64,000 bases of DNA, taken from the NCBI GenBank assembly GCA_958295855.1, contig OY282383.1, forward strand, positions 750,481 through 814,480, in the 5' to 3' direction. Source of the stretch: an uncultured Poribacteria bacterium. GTDB lineage: Bacteria; Poribacteria; WGA-4E; WGA-3G. The notes beneath the pieces are model-generated. The model ran no database searches and was not told the origin of the DNA. It saw nothing but the letters and a program-made list of their open reading frames with translations. The position numbers were made by a program, and so were the translations under genes. Of this stretch, positions 60,785 to 64,000 are shown in pieces (positions within the stretch are counted from its first letter, which is position 1; every line of letters begins with the position of its first letter).

Positions 60785-61273
60785 GGCCTTCTGGAATGTT
60801 TTGTCATAACCGTAAGGGTGTGTAAAGTTTTTGGAATCCTGAAGTGTCTCAGGTTATCCCAGTTCCTTGTGGGAGGGGTTTGTAACCCCGATGTCGGACG
60901 TAGTTGGGGTTACGAAATGACAAACCGCTTTTCTTTTGATCGTTTACGATCAATATGTGTCTAATGGCACCAAACATTCCAATTTGCGGAAGTCCTATGT
61001 AATTTGCATTGACAACAGAAATTGTCTGTAGTATACTTAACATAACTGACAAAGACTGACCTGCTGCACGGTATTACGAACTTAGCGTTTCAACGGCTAT
61101 CCTCCTTTGCGATAAATCGCCGTGCGATAGCATAGAGTATCGCGAAGCTTCGCGGGTAATAACGGGACCTTTGAGAGTAATGCGATTAGAAATGCTGTGA
61201 TGACCCCCGTTTGTAGAATGGAGACGCGAACTAGCTCTCACAAATTGTAGTATAAACAGAAAGGAGTTTTAAT
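60785..61273. other. Gene-free stretch with repeat debris and promoter
   Basis: Contains GGGGTTTGTAACCCCGATG (60876-60894) and a diverged inverted partner GGGGTTACGAAATGACAAAC (60909-60928), a typical dispersed intergenic repeat, and the promoter at 61009-61037. A hairpin CGCGAAGCTTCGCG lies at 61141-61154 in the long leader. No gene seen. Confidence 0.55.
61009..61037 (+). promoter_or_regulatory. Promoter upstream of DUF5677-like gene
   Basis: TTGACA (61009-61014), 17 bases, TATACT (61032-61037). Leader of about 230 bases to ATG 61274. Confidence 0.65.
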
Positions 61274-62095
61274 ATGGATGCAAAAGTACCTGAATTGCTA
61301 AATTTGACGCGAAAGTTGTTGAACCGATCCGTGAAGATTGTTAACGATTCACTTCCGCTAATTGAATCTGTAGAAGCCAAGGAAGTCCGATATTCGATTT
61401 TCCTCCGTGTTCAAATGAGTGAAGCCTTAAAGTTTGGCTACGGTGCTTATTATAGTTGTTACCATGGTTGGGGCCACGGAGGTATTGGGGCAGCCCGCTC
61501 TATATATGAAATTCTCCTTGATATGAAGTACATTAATCATGGTGAGGCCCATAGGGATGCACGCTTTACGAGGTTTCTCGATCACGGTGCTGAATGGCTC
61601 TACCGTGACATGGAAAGAAAACGCAGTTTGGGAGGACAGGTGTGTCAAAAAGAGCAAAACGAGTTGACAGAAGCATATAATCAGTTAAAAAAGAAGTACA
61701 AGGATAAGCACGATCAATCTCTCAAATCAGGTGTAGCGAGAGCGGATGCAACGCCTGAGTACAGACGATACAATTGGGCAGGACTCGACCTTAGTGAAAA
61801 GGTTAAGGAGGTTAATTTGGAGCAATTTCACCAATTGTATAAAGAACTTTCGGCTTTATCTCATGTTAGCATCTATGCAACGCTTGCCTCTATTACCGAA
61901 TACACTGAAAGTCAAATTGAGGTAGATTTGAGTCTCCATTCAAGCTGTCGCTATTGCTATAAAGTTCTAGACGTAACGTTCACATGTCTTTTTGGAATAT
62001 TAGAGGAATATATGAAATACTTTAGAATTTGTTATTCTAATTACCCTGATCTTGAAAACCTTGGGAAGAATTACAAGGAACTTTTAAATAGGTAA
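61274..62095 (+). CDS. DUF5677-like protein
   Basis: 273 residues, helical, with AAAGGAG before the ATG. GHGGIGAARSIYEILLDMKY and YKELSALSHVSIYATLASIT recall DUF5677, a family of unknown role often found near mobile and defence genes. Codon use is more AT-rich than neighbouring genes (many AAA, ATT, TTA codons), suggesting acquisition from elsewhere. No catalytic motif identified. Confidence 0.6.
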   Translation: MDAKVPELLNLTRKLLNRSVKIVNDSLPLIESVEAKEVRYSIFLRVQMSEALKFGYGAYYSCYHGWGHGGIGAARSIYEILLDMKYINHGEAHRDARFTRFLDHGAEWLYRDMERKRSLGGQVCQKEQNELTEAYNQLKKKYKDKHDQSLKSGVARADATPEYRRYNWAGLDLSEKVKEVNLEQFHQLYKELSALSHVSIYATLASITEYTESQIEVDLSLHSSCRYCYKVLDVTFTCLFGILEEYMKYFRICYSNYPDLENLGKNYKELLNR

Positions 62096-62117
62096 AGGTA
62101 TTACGAGAGGGCCTCTT

Positions 62118-62378
62118 ATGATCGGGAGTGGATACCCTAATAATCCTAATCCTGGAATCGTTATGCTATGGGATGTTGGTACAGGACAGCATAGAAAAAC
62201 GCTCACCGGACACACCTTGTGCGTCTATAGTTTAGCGTTCATTCCTGATAGTCGCACACTTGCTAGTAAGAGTTATGACAGGACCATCCGCCTATGGGAT
62301 GCTAACATAGGACAACACAGAAAAACGCTTAAGCATTCGACAGGTCTCGGTGATTCTAGGTAAAACAAAAAGCGTAAG
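62118..62378 (+). pseudogene. WD40 fragment fused to PD-(D/E)XK tail debris
   Basis: An 81-codon frame with parts of two WD40 blades (VMLWDVGTGQHRKTLTGHT and TIRLWDANIGQHRKTLKHST), far short of a complete propeller. From 62355 the DNA (GGTAAAACAAAAAGCGTAAGGCC) copies the end of the PD-(D/E)XK gene at 60768-60787, so the fragment was joined by recombination. Confidence 0.7.
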
Positions 62379-62465
62379 GCCTTAGGCTATTAGGTTTTAC
62401 TCTATCTAAGAGGATTGGATTTTTACCGTTCAACCCAACCTACACTGCTAGGTGTTGTTTTCTAC

Positions 62466-62494
62466 TTGACAGGCGGCGTAATTTCTAATAAAAT
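62466..62494 (+). promoter_or_regulatory. Promoter of the selenocysteine peroxiredoxin gene
   Basis: TTGACA (62466-62471), 17 bases, TAAAAT (62489-62494). The predicted start of transcription coincides with the ATG at 62501, so the mRNA is probably leaderless. Confidence 0.6.
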
Positions 62495-62500
62495 ATTGCC

Positions 62501-63025
62501 ATGCCACGCAAAAACAAGATTCTCAACCTCGGTGATACTGCTCCCTTATTTACACTTCCTTCTCATCAACGAAGGGAAGTCTCCCTCGCCACGTATCGCG
62601 GGGCACAACGCGTCATTCTAACCTTTTTCCGTGGGACGTGGTGACCGAATAGCCGCCGCCAGTTGGCAGCAGTACAGGAGCAGCTTAGCGTTTATGCAGC
62701 ATACAACGCAATCCCTCTCGCCATCGTAGGGCAGTGGCCTCGTGAACTGCGCGGGTATGCCCAACGTAACAACATCACCTACCCCCTATTGGTTGACAAA
62801 GAACGGCAGGTGATTAAAAACTACGGCGTTTACCACTGGCTCAGCCTTGAGGCTTACAACATTGCACGCCCCGCCACATTTATCATTGACAAATTCGGCA
62901 TCATTCGGTATATGTACATCGGTTCACATCAATTTGATTTGGCACATCAAACTGAGATTCTTGAATGTTTGAGATTAATAGACAGCGATAAAAATGCAGA
63001 GCCTTCAGTTGTCCGCGCTGTTTGA
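62501..63025 (+). CDS. AhpC/TSA-family peroxiredoxin, probable selenoprotein
   Basis: 174 residues if TGA 62642-62644 is read as selenocysteine (residue 48). Thioredoxin-fold peroxiredoxin: NLGDTAPLFTLPSHQ, VILTFFRGTW-U-PNSRRQLA, ITYPLLVDKERQVIKNYGV, ARPATFIIDKFGIIRYMYIG. The TGA falls exactly on the redox-active cysteine of the usual GTWCPxCRRQL motif; the second position is serine, giving a UxxS site. The frame is otherwise free of stops and conserved on both sides, and a SECIS-like hairpin follows. Alternative: a nonsense mutation at that codon. Confidence 0.75.
62655..62670 (+). promoter_or_regulatory. SECIS-like hairpin
   Basis: GCCGCC (62655-62660) pairs with GGCAGC (62665-62670) with one C-A mismatch around loop AGTT. 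The loop starts 16 bases after the TGA and has a G in its second position, both within the published limits for bacterial SECIS elements. Confidence 0.6.
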
Positions 63026-63107
63026 TAAAGATTTAGAACTTCATTCGGTAATGCAAGCGCAGCCTCTTCTTAATAGCTCAAATGCATTCCTCTGGATAAA
63101 AATGATT

Positions 63108-63135
63108 TTGACTTGCAATGAAAATATGGTATACT
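63108..63135 (+). promoter_or_regulatory. ribD: Promoter of ribD
   Basis: TTGACT (63108-63113), 16 bases, TATACT (63130-63135), ending 23 bases before the ATG at 63159. No room for a long FMN riboswitch. Confidence 0.55.
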
Positions 63136-63158
63136 ATAATTGTAGGTGATGCATAGCG

Positions 63159-64000
63159 ATGGACGAAACACATGTCGCGTTTATGAAACGCGCAGTGGCT
63201 TTGGCACGACAAGGAAAGGGGCGTACCAGTCCGAATCCGCTGGTTGGCGCGGTGATTGTTAATGCAGGCAAGGTCGTCGGCGAAGGGTATCATCAGAAAG
63301 CCGGCGGGCCGCATGCGGAAATCCATGCGTTGCGCGCAGCAGGCGAAGCTGCCAAGGGTGGTACACTTTATGTTAATTTAGAACCGTGTTGCCACCATGG
63401 ACGCACGCCGCCCTGCACGGAGGCACTCATTCAAGCAGGCATCGCCCAAGTGTATGTAGCAGAGGTGGATGCGAATCCGAGGGTTGCAGGCGAGGGAATT
63501 CATCAACTTGAAAGCGCGGATATCCAAGTCCATGTCGGGTTGTGCGCCGAGGAAGCGGTGCAATTGAATGAAGTCCACAGAAAGTACATTCAAACCCGCC
63601 AACCATTCGTTATTTTGAAAATGGCGATGAGCCTTGACGGAAAAATCGCTACCGCCACCGGAGAATCGCAATGGATTACCTCCCAGGCATCTCGGCAGCG
63701 AGGACACGTGATGCGGGATGAGGTGGATGCCATTCTCGTAGGCAGAGGCACGGTTGCAAAAGACAATCCAGCGTTGACAACGCGGCTCGACACCGGTGGC
63801 GGACAGGACGCAACACGGATTGTGTTGGATTCACTCGGCAGAACGCCTACAGATTCGAGAATTTTCAACCCTGGAAGCAGGGCCAGTGTTATCATCGCAG
63901 TGACACCGAGTGCACCAGCAGAAAATATCAAGGCACTTGAAAATGCTGGTGCCGAGGTTATTACTGTGCCTACTGAGGATAAACGCATCTGTTTGCGGAC
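63159..64000 (+). CDS. ribD: Bifunctional riboflavin deaminase/reductase (3' end outside window)
   Basis: ATG 63159, 280 codons to the window edge. N-terminal pyrimidine deaminase domain with zinc motif PHAEIHAL (residues about 50-57) and NLEPCCHHGRTPPC (about 74-87); C-terminal reductase domain begins near FVILKMAMSLDGKIATATGE. It deaminates and reduces the riboflavin precursor made by GTP cyclohydrolase II. The rest of the reductase and any other rib genes lie beyond the edge. Confidence 0.95.
   Translation, partial: MDETHVAFMKRAVALARQGKGRTSPNPLVGAVIVNAGKVVGEGYHQKAGGPHAEIHALRAAGEAAKGGTLYVNLEPCCHHGRTPPCTEALIQAGIAQVYVAEVDANPRVAGEGIHQLESADIQVHVGLCAEEAVQLNEVHRKYIQTRQPFVILKMAMSLDGKIATATGESQWITSQASRQRGHVMRDEVDAILVGRGTVAKDNPALTTRLDTGGGQDATRIVLDSLGRTPTDSRIFNPGSRASVIIAVTPSAPAENIKALENAGAEVITVPTEDKRICLR

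Noticed and set aside
62415..62621. 68-codon frame overlapping the peroxiredoxin start
   Set aside because: Different frame from the conserved AhpC/TSA reading; no similarity.
63100..63158. FMN riboswitch ahead of ribD
   Set aside because: The promoter lies only about 23 bases before the ATG, too little for the riboswitch, and its conserved sequence is absent.

Overview
The window looks like a chromosomal piece of a Gram-negative, LPS-bearing, uncultured bacterium, most likely a member of Candidatus Poribacteria (inference). Supporting features are the Kdo transferase, the HflK/HflC pair, secreted LamG and CBM9-like proteins, dockerin-like C-termini, two phytanoyl-CoA-dioxygenase-family enzymes, Gfo/Idh/MocA oxidoreductases and WD40 debris. 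I saw no rRNA, tRNA or CRISPR array.

Layout. 1-4.1 kb: two near-identical Gfo/Idh/MocA genes flank an Rpn-type nuclease gene followed by three tandem stand-alone copies of its C-terminal domain. 4.2-10.9 kb: four secreted proteins (three LamG, one CBM9-like) sharing a C-terminal GK-x-x-x-TWG tail, a PhyH dioxygenase, a structured intergenic stretch and a DNA methyltransferase-HNH fusion. 10.9-23 kb: three copies of one IS200/IS605-type element carrying only tnpB, a large membrane protein, a helicase-less type ISP-like restriction-modification enzyme, and an SDR gene split cleanly by the third IS copy. 23-35 kb: metabolic enzymes (acetoacetate decarboxylase family, TIM-barrel isomerase, SDR, aldo/keto reductase, PhyH, FkbM) and three paralogous secreted proteins, two with dockerin-like ends. 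35-44 kb: a three-subunit molybdenum hydroxylase, Uma2, thioredoxin and waaA. 44-54.7 kb: an orphan Rpn C-terminal domain, hflK-hflC, a phosphodiester glycosidase, folB, moaD-moaE, an ArgE-type deacylase and an APH-like kinase. 54.7-56.5 kb: an IS607-type element with a broken recombinase. 56.6-64 kb: creatininase, HpcH/HpaI aldolase, a decaying family of PD-(D/E)XK proteins, a DUF5677-like gene, a probable selenocysteine peroxiredoxin and the start of ribD.

How genes work together. MoaD/MoaE make the molybdopterin dithiolene that the xanthine-dehydrogenase-like enzyme needs. HflK/HflC form a membrane complex. The Rpn locus fits the known design in which a C-terminal antitoxin is translated from inside the nuclease gene, here with three extra free-standing copies differing in the number of four-residue repeats (9, 2, 5, 7). 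All three IS605-type copies carry a 5' leader pseudoknot whose stems differ by compensated changes, and all five copies of a 31-34 bp palindrome found here lie inside TnpB-encoding elements.
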